Assembly (NCBI RefSeq): GCF_000413435.1
Contig: NZ_KE340326.1
Span: 186,001-250,000, forward strand
From: Campylobacter ureolyticus ACS-301-V-Sch3b
GTDB taxonomy: Bacteria > Campylobacterota > Campylobacteria > Campylobacterales > Campylobacteraceae
Direction of reading: 5' to 3'
DNA length: 64,000 nucleotides
Shown here: positions 16,571-25,103 of the stretch, piece after piece
How positions within the stretch are numbered: the stretch's first letter is position 1
How the letters are laid out: the number at the start of each line of letters is the position of its first letter
The notes under the pieces: generated by a model
What the model saw: only the letters and a program-made list of their open reading frames with translations
The model's database searches: none
What the model was told of the DNA's origin: nothing
Made by a program: the position numbers and the translations under genes

Positions 16571-16990
16571 CTACCACTCAATAAAAGTTTTAGCTTTTAA
16601 AATTTCATCAAATTTTATATCTAAATTTTCTTTATCAGTTTTAAGAGTTAAAATTTCATTATCAAAGCCTATAATTTCACCCTCAAATTTTTCTTTATTT
16701 ATTGTTGTGATTTTAGCTTTTTCGCCAATACTGTTTATAAAATGATCTTGTTTTGTAAGCTTTCTCTCAAGTCCTGGGCTACTTACTTCAAGTGTGTATT
16801 TACCATTTACCGGTGGTTCGACATCAAAAATAGGTGATAAAAGCTTGCTTACTTTTTCACAATCATCCAAATTTACACCGCCGCTTTTTGTGATATAGAC
16901 TCTAAAAATAGTTTTGCCATTTTCATTTGCAACTTCAGTATCATATAGGTTTAATCCACACTCCATCACTAGAGCTTTTATATCAGTCAT
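16571..16990 (-). CDS. rimP: Ribosome maturation factor RimP
   Basis: Assists 30S subunit maturation, binding together with ribosomal protein S12. The 139-residue protein has the two family domains: an N-terminal alpha/beta domain with GLNLYDTEV, VYITKSGGVNLDDCEKVS and LEVSSPGLERKL, and a C-terminal SH3-like domain. It overlaps the end of rbfA by 8 bases. The infB-rbfA-rimP order is a common bacterial translation cluster. An RluA-family remnant follows it. Confidence 0.95.
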   Translation of the reverse strand: MTDIKALVMECGLNLYDTEVANENGKTIFRVYITKSGGVNLDDCEKVSKLLSPIFDVEPPVNGKYTLEVSSPGLERKLTKQDHFINSIGEKAKITTINKEKFEGEIIGFDNEILTLKTDKENLDIKFDEILKAKTFIEW

Positions 16991-17351
16991 TTATATCCTT
17001 TTTTAAACTATTAGCGGCCTTTTTAAACAACTCATCCATGTGGTTTTGATACTCTAGTTTATCGTCAAATTTAAAATGAAATTTAGGACTTCTAAACCAA
17101 CCCTCAGCCTCTTTACAGTAATTTTGCAAATAGCCATTTACCTTATCAAGCTTTTTTAAAACTAGAATTTGCTCATCTTCATCAAATGCCATTTTATCAA
17201 GATAGACAAAAGCATCATATCTTCCTTTTTTGCACTCCACATCAACAACACAAAGCCCTTGTAGATCTGGGTCAGAAAGCCCAGATAAGGCTTCTGGAAT
17301 AAGCTGTTTTAAAACACTTGCTGTTCTTAGTCTTCTTATCTCACCGCTCAT
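16983..17351 (-). CDS. rbfA: 30S ribosome-binding factor RbfA
   Basis: Binds the 30S subunit and helps 16S rRNA 5'-end maturation, especially in the cold. 122 residues with a KH-like fold: an N-terminal helix rich in Arg and Leu (IRRLRTASVLKQLIPEAL), the DPDLQGLCVVDVECKKG strand region and a C-terminal helix. The N-terminus lacks some conserved residues, as is usual in epsilonproteobacteria. It begins 11 bases after the infB stop and overlaps rimP by 8 bases. Confidence 0.9.
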   Translation of the reverse strand: MSGEIRRLRTASVLKQLIPEALSGLSDPDLQGLCVVDVECKKGRYDAFVYLDKMAFDEDEQILVLKKLDKVNGYLQNYCKEAEGWFRSPKFHFKFDDKLEYQNHMDELFKKAANSLKKDIND

Positions 17352-17362
17352 TTTTACTCTTT

Positions 17363-20161
17363 TTAGATAGTTGCTTGTTCTTCTCTTTTTACAAAGCTTT
17401 CTATGTAATCACCCACTTGCATATCGTTATATCCCTCTATGCCAACACCACATTCAAAGCCTTTTGAGACTTCTTTTACATCATCTTTAAAACGTCTAAG
17501 CGAGCTTACTTTTCCTTCAAATTTAACTACGCCATCTCTTATGACTCTTATATCAGCTCCTCTTGTAATGTTTCCATCAGTTACCATACAACCTGCGATT
17601 TGACCGATTTTTGGAACATTTATAACTTGTCTTATTTCAGCTTGACCTATTTCTTCTTCGCTTATAATAGGACTCATAAGCCCACCTAAAATAGCCTTAA
17701 CATCATCTAAAAGAGTATAGATTACATTATAAGTTTTTATCTCTACGCCTCTTTCTTTAGCTCTTTCTTTTACATCTCCAGTTGGCCTAACATTAAAGCC
17801 AAGGATTATGCAATTTTCACTCGCACTTGCAAGACCGATATCATTTTGTGTAATGCCACCTACTCCACTATGGATAATGTCTACTTTAATCTCATCATTT
17901 CTAAGTTTTTCAAGACTTGCTTTTATAGCCTCTAAGCTTCCACCAACGTCTGCTTTTACAATAACAGGTAAAGTTTTAAGCTCACCTTCTGCTATCTTTG
18001 CACCAAGCTCTTCTAGGCTTACTTTTGTTGATTTTGAAAGCTCTTTTTGTCTAAGATAATCATGTTTTTTACTAGCATAATCTTTTGCTGTTTTTTCATC
18101 TTCCACACCAATTAGTGTTTCACCTGATTCTGGAACTTCGCTAAGACCTATTATAACGCCACACTCTCCTGGGCTTAATTTTTTGATATGATTTCCTTTA
18201 TCATCCATTATAGCTCTTACTCTTCCATAAGATACTCCAGCTACAACATTATCTCCTATATTTAAAGTTCCATTTTGAACGATGATAGTTGCAACTGTTC
18301 CAAGACCTTTTTTAAGTGAACTTTCTATAACTGTTGCTTTTGCCATTCTTTTTGGGTTTGCTTTAAGCTCTAAAATATCAGCTTGAAGTAAAACTATTTC
18401 TAAAAGCTCATCTATGCCCGTTCCAGTTTTTGCTGAAATTGGAACAAACTCATACTCCCCACCCCAATCAATTGGCAAAATTCCAAGCTCGCTTAAGCCT
18501 GATTTTACTAAATCAGGATTAGCTGTTGGTTTATCCATTTTATTAATAGCTATGATTATTGGAACATTTGCTGCTTTTGCATGAGCAATAGCTTCTTTTG
18601 TTTGTGGCTTTACTCCATCATCTGCTGCAACTATAATAATAACAACATCAGTTACCTCAGCACCTCTTTCTCTCATTGCTGTAAAAGCCTCGTGTCCTGG
18701 GGTATCAATAAATGTTATTTTTCTACCATTTTTTTCCACCATATAAGCGCCAACATGCTGAGTTATACCACCAGCTTCGCCAGTTGCAACGCGTGAATTT
18801 CTTATATAGTCTAATAAGCTTGTCTTTCCATGATCAACATGTCCCATTATAGTAACTACAGGTGCTCTTAAAACAAGATCTTTTTCATCATCTTTTGTTT
18901 CATCATAATCTTTGGTGTAGTCAAATTTCAAAGCTTCATCAATGATATTTATAGTTACATTAAACTCATCAGCTAAAATTTCTAACGCATCTTCGTCTAA
19001 AAAGTCGTTTTTAGTTACCATAAGTCCTAACATAAAAAGCTTTGAGATAATTTCACTAGGTTGTTTTCCAAGCTTATCTGCAAACTCATAAACTCTAATT
19101 TCTTTTGGAATATCAATAGAACTAACAGAAATTTCCTCATCTTTTTTAACTGGTTTTTTATGTTTTTTTCTCACACCTCTGCTTATGCTTCTAGTTTCTT
19201 GATTTGTAAATTTGTTTTGAGCTGAGCGATACACTTTTTGCTGCTTAATCTCTTTTTGTTGGTTTTCAACATTAATAGCACTAAGAGTTAAATCAGGTAA
19301 AACAACCTCACTTTCATCATCAATTTCAACATCTTTTATATCTCTATCATCTAAAATTTCTATTTTTGTAGCACTTTCTTTTCTTGTATTTAAAGGCTGT
19401 TTTTTAGGTGATTTTTTCTTTTTCAAATTTGAACTTGTGTTTGAAAATATCTCATCAAGTCCGATATTTAATCTTTGAGTTGGCTCTTTTTTGGCTTTAA
19501 CTTCTGTTTTTTCTTCTTCTTTAGGCTCATCTTTTTTCTTAACTATTACTAAGCCTCTTCTTTTTTTCAAAGATAAAGAAGCCAGACTTTCAACTTTTTT
19601 AATTCTTGACTCAGATTCTTTTTCTTTTGAAATTTCTTTTTTAGGAGTTTCTGAGTTTTTAGATTTTGTAGTTTTTATCTCATCTTTATCTTGTGGCTTT
19701 AACTCTTCTTTGATTTCTGTTTTTATATCTTTTTTTGAAGTTGTTTCTTTTGTCTCTTTTTTAACTTCTTCATTTTTAATTTCTTCTGGCTCTTTTACAG
19801 AGTTAAGATCTTCTTCTTTTTGCTCTTGTGTTTTTTTTGAAACTGACTCTTTTTTAGGCTTTACTGTTTTTTGGGCTTTTGGTTTATCAGCTTTTTCTTT
19901 TTTTGACTTTTTAATAGGCTCTTCATCGTCTAAAATTTCAATTTCTTTTTTAGGTTTTGAATGTATTTTTGATTTTGTCTTAAGCTTTTGTGGCAACTCA
20001 CCTGTTTGAACATAGTTATATATAGCCTCTGCTTCTTCCATGCTAACTGCACTATTTTGTGCTTTTATTTTTTTAAGCCCCATTTCATTGGCTTTTTCAA
20101 TGATTTCTTTGCTCGAGTACCCAAGCTCTAATGCTATCTCACTTATGCGAACTTCCGCCAT
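17363..20161 (-). CDS. infB: Translation initiation factor IF-2
   Basis: GTPase that brings initiator tRNA to the 30S subunit and promotes subunit joining. Residues 1-50 form the IF2 N-terminal helical domain. A very long lysine/glutamate-rich low-complexity linker (about 55-350) follows, then a second IF2-N domain. The G domain near 430-600 has [18 protein letters not shown] and NKMDKP, and domains II-IV complete the protein. At 932 residues it is normal for the long form. It starts 5 bases after the ylxR stop, so coupling is likely. Confidence 0.98.
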   Translation of the reverse strand: MAEVRISEIALELGYSSKEIIEKANEMGLKKIKAQNSAVSMEEAEAIYNYVQTGELPQKLKTKSKIHSKPKKEIEILDDEEPIKKSKKEKADKPKAQKTVKPKKESVSKKTQEQKEEDLNSVKEPEEIKNEEVKKETKETTSKKDIKTEIKEELKPQDKDEIKTTKSKNSETPKKEISKEKESESRIKKVESLASLSLKKRRGLVIVKKKDEPKEEEKTEVKAKKEPTQRLNIGLDEIFSNTSSNLKKKKSPKKQPLNTRKESATKIEILDDRDIKDVEIDDESEVVLPDLTLSAINVENQQKEIKQQKVYRSAQNKFTNQETRSISRGVRKKHKKPVKKDEEISVSSIDIPKEIRVYEFADKLGKQPSEIISKLFMLGLMVTKNDFLDEDALEILADEFNVTINIIDEALKFDYTKDYDETKDDEKDLVLRAPVVTIMGHVDHGKTSLLDYIRNSRVATGEAGGITQHVGAYMVEKNGRKITFIDTPGHEAFTAMRERGAEVTDVVIIIVAADDGVKPQTKEAIAHAKAANVPIIIAINKMDKPTANPDLVKSGLSELGILPIDWGGEYEFVPISAKTGTGIDELLEIVLLQADILELKANPKRMAKATVIESSLKKGLGTVATIIVQNGTLNIGDNVVAGVSYGRVRAIMDDKGNHIKKLSPGECGVIIGLSEVPESGETLIGVEDEKTAKDYASKKHDYLRQKELSKSTKVSLEELGAKIAEGELKTLPVIVKADVGGSLEAIKASLEKLRNDEIKVDIIHSGVGGITQNDIGLASASENCIILGFNVRPTGDVKERAKERGVEIKTYNVIYTLLDDVKAILGGLMSPIISEEEIGQAEIRQVINVPKIGQIAGCMVTDGNITRGADIRVIRDGVVKFEGKVSSLRRFKDDVKEVSKGFECGVGIEGYNDMQVGDYIESFVKREEQATI

Positions 20162-20166
20162 ATAAA

Positions 20167-20382
20167 CTAATCTCCTTTTAATTCATCTAAACTTGAAATT
20201 CTTACAAATCTAGAAACTGCTTTTTTTAAAATTTTTTCTTCTTTTTTTATACAATCAGAACATATATAAAAACTTCTTCCGGTTAAATCTTCTTTATTAA
20301 TTTTATAATTTTTTATTCTAAATCTTAAAAGTTTTTTTTGTTCAAATTTATTTTTGCAAACCACACATGACCTAATTTGCAT
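20167..20382 (-). CDS. ylxR: YlxR-family (DUF448) RNA-binding protein
   Basis: Small protein of the YlxR/DUF448 family, found next to infB or nusA in most bacteria; proposed roles are RNA binding or regulation. The signature [18 protein letters not shown] with its Cys pair, [10 protein letters not shown] with a second pair, and a C-terminal helix are visible. I place the start at ATG 20382 (71 residues, MQIRSC) because GGGG lies 6 bases upstream; the ATGATG at 20397 lacks a ribosome site. It lies between thrB and infB. Confidence 0.88.
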   Translation of the reverse strand: MQIRSCVVCKNKFEQKKLLRFRIKNYKINKEDLTGRSFYICSDCIKKEEKILKKAVSRFVRISSLDELKGD

Positions 20383-20427
20383 AAATTTCCCCATCATTAT
20401 ATCTTTTTTTTCTTTTATTTTGCTTTT

Positions 20428-21306
20428 TTATGATATTTTAAAGCCTTCATTATCAAAATCAAGCTCTTTTACTTTAAATTCTGGAAATTTATCTTTTAAA
20501 ATTTTAGCTAAATTTTTACTATCATCTTTATATGTTATATTTAAAAAACTTGATCCACTTCCTGAGAGTGTGCTCATTAAAGCTCCATTTTCATAAGAAA
20601 TTTTTCTAACCTCAAAAAGCTCTGGTAAAGCCTTCATTCTTAAATCTTCATGCATCATATCTTTAGCTGCTATTTTTAGGCTTTCGTAATCTTTTTTTAT
20701 AAATGATGCTGTTAAAAAAGCACTGTGAGAGAGGTTAAAAACACACTCTTTCATAGAGTAATTTTTTGACAATTTTGATCTTGATTTATCCGTAGACATT
20801 GGCTTATTTGGAATAACAACGACAGCTTTTATAGAAGAGTCTAAGTGAATTTTTTGAGTATAGACTTTACCATTTTCAACCACACTTGTTACAAAACCGC
20901 CAAATGTAGCAGGAGCGATATTATCAGGGTGATTTTCATAAAATAAAGCTTTATTTAAAATAGCCTCTTTTGTGATTTTAAACTCAGCCATTTCATAAGC
21001 TGCTGCTATTGCTCCAATAATTACAGAAGAACTACTTCCAAGCCCCCTTGAAAATGGGATATTGTTTATAAATGAAAATTTAAAATTATCCTGCCTAGTA
21101 GTTAAAGACTCATAAATTTCTAAGAAAATATTTACAAAAGTGTTATTTTTTTTAATTTTTAAATTTCCACTTCCCTCGCCCTTTATAGAAATGCAAGGTA
21201 AATTTTGCTTTGTTATCTCAACCTCGTTATATAGGTTTAAGCTAAGTCCCAACGCATCAAAGCCTGGACCTAAATTTGCACTAGTTGCTGGAACTTTTAT
21301 CTTCAT
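20428..21306 (-). CDS. thrB: Homoserine kinase
   Basis: GHMP-family kinase that phosphorylates homoserine in threonine synthesis. The family motifs are PATSANLGPGFDALG at the N-terminus, the ATP loop RGLGSSSSVIIGAIAA near residue 90, and a C-terminal STLSGSGSSFL. The start is ATG 21306 (292 residues) with AGGGG 5 bases upstream; a longer in-frame start at 21324 would overlap tsaB and has no site. It belongs to the lpxC-tsaB-thrB-ylxR-infB run. Confidence 0.95.
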   Translation of the reverse strand: MKIKVPATSANLGPGFDALGLSLNLYNEVEITKQNLPCISIKGEGSGNLKIKKNNTFVNIFLEIYESLTTRQDNFKFSFINNIPFSRGLGSSSSVIIGAIAAAYEMAEFKITKEAILNKALFYENHPDNIAPATFGGFVTSVVENGKVYTQKIHLDSSIKAVVVIPNKPMSTDKSRSKLSKNYSMKECVFNLSHSAFLTASFIKKDYESLKIAAKDMMHEDLRMKALPELFEVRKISYENGALMSTLSGSGSSFLNITYKDDSKNLAKILKDKFPEFKVKELDFDNEGFKIS

Positions 21307-21313
21307 TTTTCCC

Positions 21314-21763
21314 CTAAACTGCATCTATTATATAATTTGGAAGTATATCATTTGTTTTATTTAATTTGGATAAATTTGAAGGAATTTTAAACTCTTTTGC
21401 TTCTACTTTTTTCAAAATTATTTCACCGTTATCTTTTAAAACAAAACTTAAATTTTTATTTGCTTTAATGGGTGAATTGCCATTTAACTCAAATCCGCTT
21501 ACTGCATAAAGTGGCAAATTTCTAGCTATACTAAGAGTTTTAAGAATAACATAAGCAACTTTTATGCCCATAAAACTTCCTGGTCCATTTGCATAAACTA
21601 TGCTTTTTAAATTGTAATTTTTTAAAATATAATCAATTGCCTCTATTAAAAAATCACTCGCTGGATTTTCGCCACTAAGCTTTTGTATTAAAGCATCATT
21701 CTCATAGATACCAACAATAGCTGGTTTGCACAATGTAAGAACTAAAATATCAACTTGCTTAAT
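21314..21763 (-). CDS. tsaB: tRNA threonylcarbamoyladenosine (t6A) protein TsaB, ATT start proposed
   Basis: TsaB is the non-catalytic ASKHA-fold partner of TsaD needed for t6A37 in ANN-decoding tRNAs. The visible core is LTLCKPAIVGIYEN (strand 1), then YANGPGSFMGIKVAY with the GPGSFTGxR-like motif, and YAVSGFELNG. It is short for the family (about 150 residues), as in relatives. No ATG or GTG fits the N-terminus. A TTG at 21733 would delete the first strand and has no ribosome site. An ATT at 21763 follows AAGGA by seven bases and restores the strand (KQVDILVLTL), so I propose ATT as the start. Confidence 0.75.
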   Translation of the reverse strand: MKQVDILVLTLCKPAIVGIYENDALIQKLSGENPASDFLIEAIDYILKNYNLKSIVYANGPGSFMGIKVAYVILKTLSIARNLPLYAVSGFELNGNSPIKANKNLSFVLKDNGEIILKKVEAKEFKIPSNLSKLNKTNDILPNYIIDAV

Positions 21764-21777
21764 GAATTTATCCTTAA

Positions 21778-22668
21778 TTATGCAAAAACTTTTGAGTATT
21801 CTTTCGCAAAAGCTTTATCTTTTAAATTTACTATCTCATAATTTTTTGCATCACTTAAGATTTCTAAAGTTAAAAGATGATTTAACTCATGGCTTCCAGC
21901 ATACGCTGTATAATCACCCAAAATAGGCATTCCCATTAATGCCAAATCACCAATTGCATCAAGAATTTTATGTCTTACAAATTCATTTTCAAATCTTAAT
22001 CCACCAGGATTTAAAATACCACTATCATCTAAAACAACGGCATTTTCTAGGCTTCCACCAAGTGCTAAATTTTGAGCTCTTAAAGCTTGAACATCCTTTA
22101 AAAATCCAAAAGTCCTAGCTCTTGCTATTTCTTTAATATAGTTTTGTTTAGAAAACTCAAACTCATAAATTTGCTCACCTATAACTGGATGATTAAATTT
22201 AATAGTATAGTTAAATTTAGGGCTATTTGATGGCTTTATAGAAACAAATTTATCACCTTTTTTAACAGCGACTTCTTTTTTTATAACCATTATATTTTTA
22301 TTTTTATCCAAAGATTTTGTACCTGCTTCATCAAGCATCATACAAAATCCAATAGAACTTCCATCCATAACAGGTGGCTCATTTGCATCTAAAACAACTC
22401 TTATATTGTCAATCCCATAGCTATTTATAGCGCTTAATAAATGCTCTATTGTAGAAATATATACACCGTTACTATTTCCAATAACAGTTGCCATTTGGGT
22501 GTTTATAACATTTTTTGGTTCAGCTTTTATGCTTACGCCTACATCTTGTCTATAAAAAATAATCCCTGAGTCCTCGCCCAAAGGCTCTAAGGCAATTTTT
22601 ATAGGTTCGCCTTTGTGAAGCCCAATACCAACGCCTTCAATTCTTTTTTTTATAGTTGTTTGTTTCAA
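21778..22668 (-). CDS. lpxC: UDP-3-O-acyl-N-acetylglucosamine deacetylase
   Basis: Zinc amidase that performs the first committed step of lipid A synthesis. 296 residues with two related domains. Zinc-site and catalytic motifs are visible: STIEHLLSAINSYGID (zinc His) in domain 1, and RHKILDAIGDLALMG (His and Asp zinc ligands) with SHELNHLL near the C-terminus. It starts about 60 bases after the M23 peptidase gene on its 5' side and precedes tsaB, as I remember for C. jejuni. Confidence 0.96.
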   Translation of the reverse strand: MKQTTIKKRIEGVGIGLHKGEPIKIALEPLGEDSGIIFYRQDVGVSIKAEPKNVINTQMATVIGNSNGVYISTIEHLLSAINSYGIDNIRVVLDANEPPVMDGSSIGFCMMLDEAGTKSLDKNKNIMVIKKEVAVKKGDKFVSIKPSNSPKFNYTIKFNHPVIGEQIYEFEFSKQNYIKEIARARTFGFLKDVQALRAQNLALGGSLENAVVLDDSGILNPGGLRFENEFVRHKILDAIGDLALMGMPILGDYTAYAGSHELNHLLTLEILSDAKNYEIVNLKDKAFAKEYSKVFA

Positions 22669-22729
22669 AACATACCCCTTATAATTTTTTAATGTTTAAT
22701 TATATCTTAAAATTAGTAAATGATAAAAC

Positions 22730-24109
22730 TTATTTTTTATTATCAATAAGTTTTTTTGCATTATCTAAAATTTGAAAAATGTTTTCTTTCATCCACTTTT
22801 TATCCATCCATTCTTCTGGTCTTACCTCAACTCCTTGAACACTCATACCAAAGTGCAAGTGATCACCAAATGCAAGTCCAGAACTTCCAGTATTTGCTAT
22901 AACCTCTTCTTCACTTATATTTTGCCCAACTTCTACTGATGATGCACTACAATGCCCATAAATACTATAAAGTCCAAGCCCATGATATAAAACTAAATTT
23001 AATCCATAAATTCCATTATCTGCTTTTAAAACTACAAAAGCTGGGTTACTTGTTATAATTTGAGCATTTGCAACACTTGCTAAATCAAGTCCTAAATGCC
23101 ATGACTGGCTTACATCTTTATCATCTTTTACATAAAATCTATGATCGCCAAAGCTTGCAACTGCGGCTCCATTTTTAAGAGGATAAAATGGTTTTATAAA
23201 AAAATCATCCACTTTTTCTTCTAAAATTTTATTAGTTTTTGAATAAATCAGCTCTTCATTTGCATTTCTTAAAGTCTCGTTCACAAATTTAAATTTCTCA
23301 ATTCCTTCATAAATACTTGGATCTTTTGCATAAATTTCAACTAGCTCGCTTATTTTGCCATTTATAAACTCATCAGTTAGTGAAATTTTAGAAGTTTTAT
23401 AAACTTTATCTTGTAAATAATATCTAATTCTTATCTTGCTTTCATTTCCTGCTTTATCCGTTGCAACCACGTAAGCAGTGAAATTTTTTTCATTAACAGG
23501 CCAAGCGATAATTGAGACAAAATATCCGTCTTTATAAAATGGCACTACTTCAAATTTCTTACCAAAACTAGTTTGAATATAAACTTCATTTAAATTATCA
23601 TCGCTAGCTTTAAAAACAACTGCGCCAGATCCGCCTTTTGTAATTTTATAAGATTGGTTTAAAACATAAACATCAGGCCTCTTTGTATCTACTAAAACAT
23701 CTATTTCTTTGTTTAATTTATTTCCAAATTTCCATTTGCTTATATCTTTTACTTCGATATTTAATTTTAAATTTCCATTTCTATCAAGCAATGTTCCTTT
23801 TGGCAAATTTATGGCCAAATTTAGCTCTTTTTGAATTAGTTCAAATGTCTCATCCATCAAATTTACAACTTGTTTACCATCACTTAATGAAATTTTAAGC
23901 GATTTTATGCCGGTGTCATCTGTTATTTTTACATTAATTGGAGTTTTTAAATTCCAATCAATTTTATCTCCTAAACTAACCTTTGGCGCATTTCTTTCAA
24001 ACATCTCAGATGAATAAACAAAATACGATACTCCTAATACAACTAATAAAATTACTAAAAAAAATGCTCCAAAAAAGCCACCACTTTCTCTTGAATTTCT
24101 TCTTCTCAA
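22730..24109 (-). CDS. M23-family (LytM) peptidoglycan peptidase
   Basis: Envelope zinc endopeptidase, probably acting on peptidoglycan crosslinks and so on cell shape. The N-terminus has one membrane segment (about 14-32) after a positively charged start. A beta-rich region of about 300 residues follows, then the M23 domain. Metal ligands are visible: His and Asp in WHLGLDLAS, and the HLHFG motif after SGLAFGD. At 459 residues it resembles the Campylobacter homologue beside lpxC. All catalytic residues are present. Whether it is a shape determinant is not shown by sequence. Confidence 0.88.
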   Translation of the reverse strand: MRRRNSRESGGFFGAFFLVILLVVLGVSYFVYSSEMFERNAPKVSLGDKIDWNLKTPINVKITDDTGIKSLKISLSDGKQVVNLMDETFELIQKELNLAINLPKGTLLDRNGNLKLNIEVKDISKWKFGNKLNKEIDVLVDTKRPDVYVLNQSYKITKGGSGAVVFKASDDNLNEVYIQTSFGKKFEVVPFYKDGYFVSIIAWPVNEKNFTAYVVATDKAGNESKIRIRYYLQDKVYKTSKISLTDEFINGKISELVEIYAKDPSIYEGIEKFKFVNETLRNANEELIYSKTNKILEEKVDDFFIKPFYPLKNGAAVASFGDHRFYVKDDKDVSQSWHLGLDLASVANAQIITSNPAFVVLKADNGIYGLNLVLYHGLGLYSIYGHCSASSVEVGQNISEEEVIANTGSSGLAFGDHLHFGMSVQGVEVRPEEWMDKKWMKENIFQILDNAKKLIDNKK

Positions 24110-24195
24110 ACTCTCACCTTAAATTATATTATTTTTATAGCTCTTACCTAATTTTACTTTTAACTGATAAACTTACGGTAAATTTCAATTTTAAT

Positions 24196-25026
24196 TTATA
24201 AAAAATCTCTTATAACTCTTGCCTCATATAACCATTTTGTAAGCTCTTGCCATTTTTCATCTTCTATTAAATTTTGACAAAAATCAAGTTCTTTTTTAAA
24301 AGAATTTATAGAATTTAAAACATTTTCTTTATTTTGTTTAAAAATATCACTCCACATTTCAGGTGAAGATTTTGCAATACGACTAACATCTGAAAAGCTT
24401 CCTCCAGCTAAATTTATGATATTTCTTTTATTTTCTTCTTTTAAAACACTATTTACTAATGAATAACTTATAACATGCGGTAAATGCGAAATCAAAGCAA
24501 CATGGTGATCGTGCTTTTTAGCATCCATAAAAACTATCTTCATACCAGCATAAGAAAAAATTTCGATAGCTCTTTTTGCATGTAAATTTGCCGTATCATC
24601 ATCATTACAAATAACCACAACAGCTTTTTGCAAAAGTGTTTTGAATGCAGCTTTTGGACCTGAGTTTTCGGTTCCAGCCATAGGATGAGCAGCTACTAAA
24701 TTTGCTCTTATTTCTTTTGGGCAAGAAGAAATTATCTTTTCTTTTGTACTTCCTAGTTCAATTATCGTTGTGGTATTTTTAATATCTTTTAAATTTTGTA
24801 AAGTTTCAACTATTGCCTCAACTGGAATTGCTAAAAATATAACATCACAAATTTCTTTCATTTTATCAAAAGTTATTATCTCATCAACAAGTCCTAAATT
24901 TAGAGCAAGACTCTCATTTTCTTTACTTATATCACTTCCATAAACTCTATCTATTAATTTCATATCTCTTAGGCAAAGCCCAACCGAGCCTCCTATTAAT
25001 CCTAAACCAATAATACCAATTTTCAT
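24196..25026 (-). CDS. tyrA: Prephenate dehydrogenase
   Basis: NAD(P)-dependent oxidative decarboxylation of prephenate to 4-hydroxyphenylpyruvate in tyrosine synthesis. The Rossmann motif GIIGLGLIGGSVGL begins at residue 3. The substrate motif AAHPMAGTENSGP and DHHVALISHLPHVISY (catalytic His) are visible. The start is ATG 25026 (276 residues), supported by AAGGAAA upstream; the ATG at 25044 would put six extra residues before the nucleotide-binding strand. It is divergent from bamA. Confidence 0.94.
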   Translation of the reverse strand: MKIGIIGLGLIGGSVGLCLRDMKLIDRVYGSDISKENESLALNLGLVDEIITFDKMKEICDVIFLAIPVEAIVETLQNLKDIKNTTTIIELGSTKEKIISSCPKEIRANLVAAHPMAGTENSGPKAAFKTLLQKAVVVICNDDDTANLHAKRAIEIFSYAGMKIVFMDAKKHDHHVALISHLPHVISYSLVNSVLKEENKRNIINLAGGSFSDVSRIAKSSPEMWSDIFKQNKENVLNSINSFKKELDFCQNLIEDEKWQELTKWLYEARVIRDFL

Positions 25027-25103
25027 AAATTTCCTTATTTTCACTAAAATTTTATTTTAATTATGCTATTATAGCGCCAAAATATTTATTTTTAGGTTAG
25101 CAA

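Noticed and set aside
19491-20009. 172-codon plus-strand ORF opposite infB
   Set aside because: Antisense of the Lys/Glu-rich linker of IF-2, which reads as Ser/Phe-rich repeats; not a gene.
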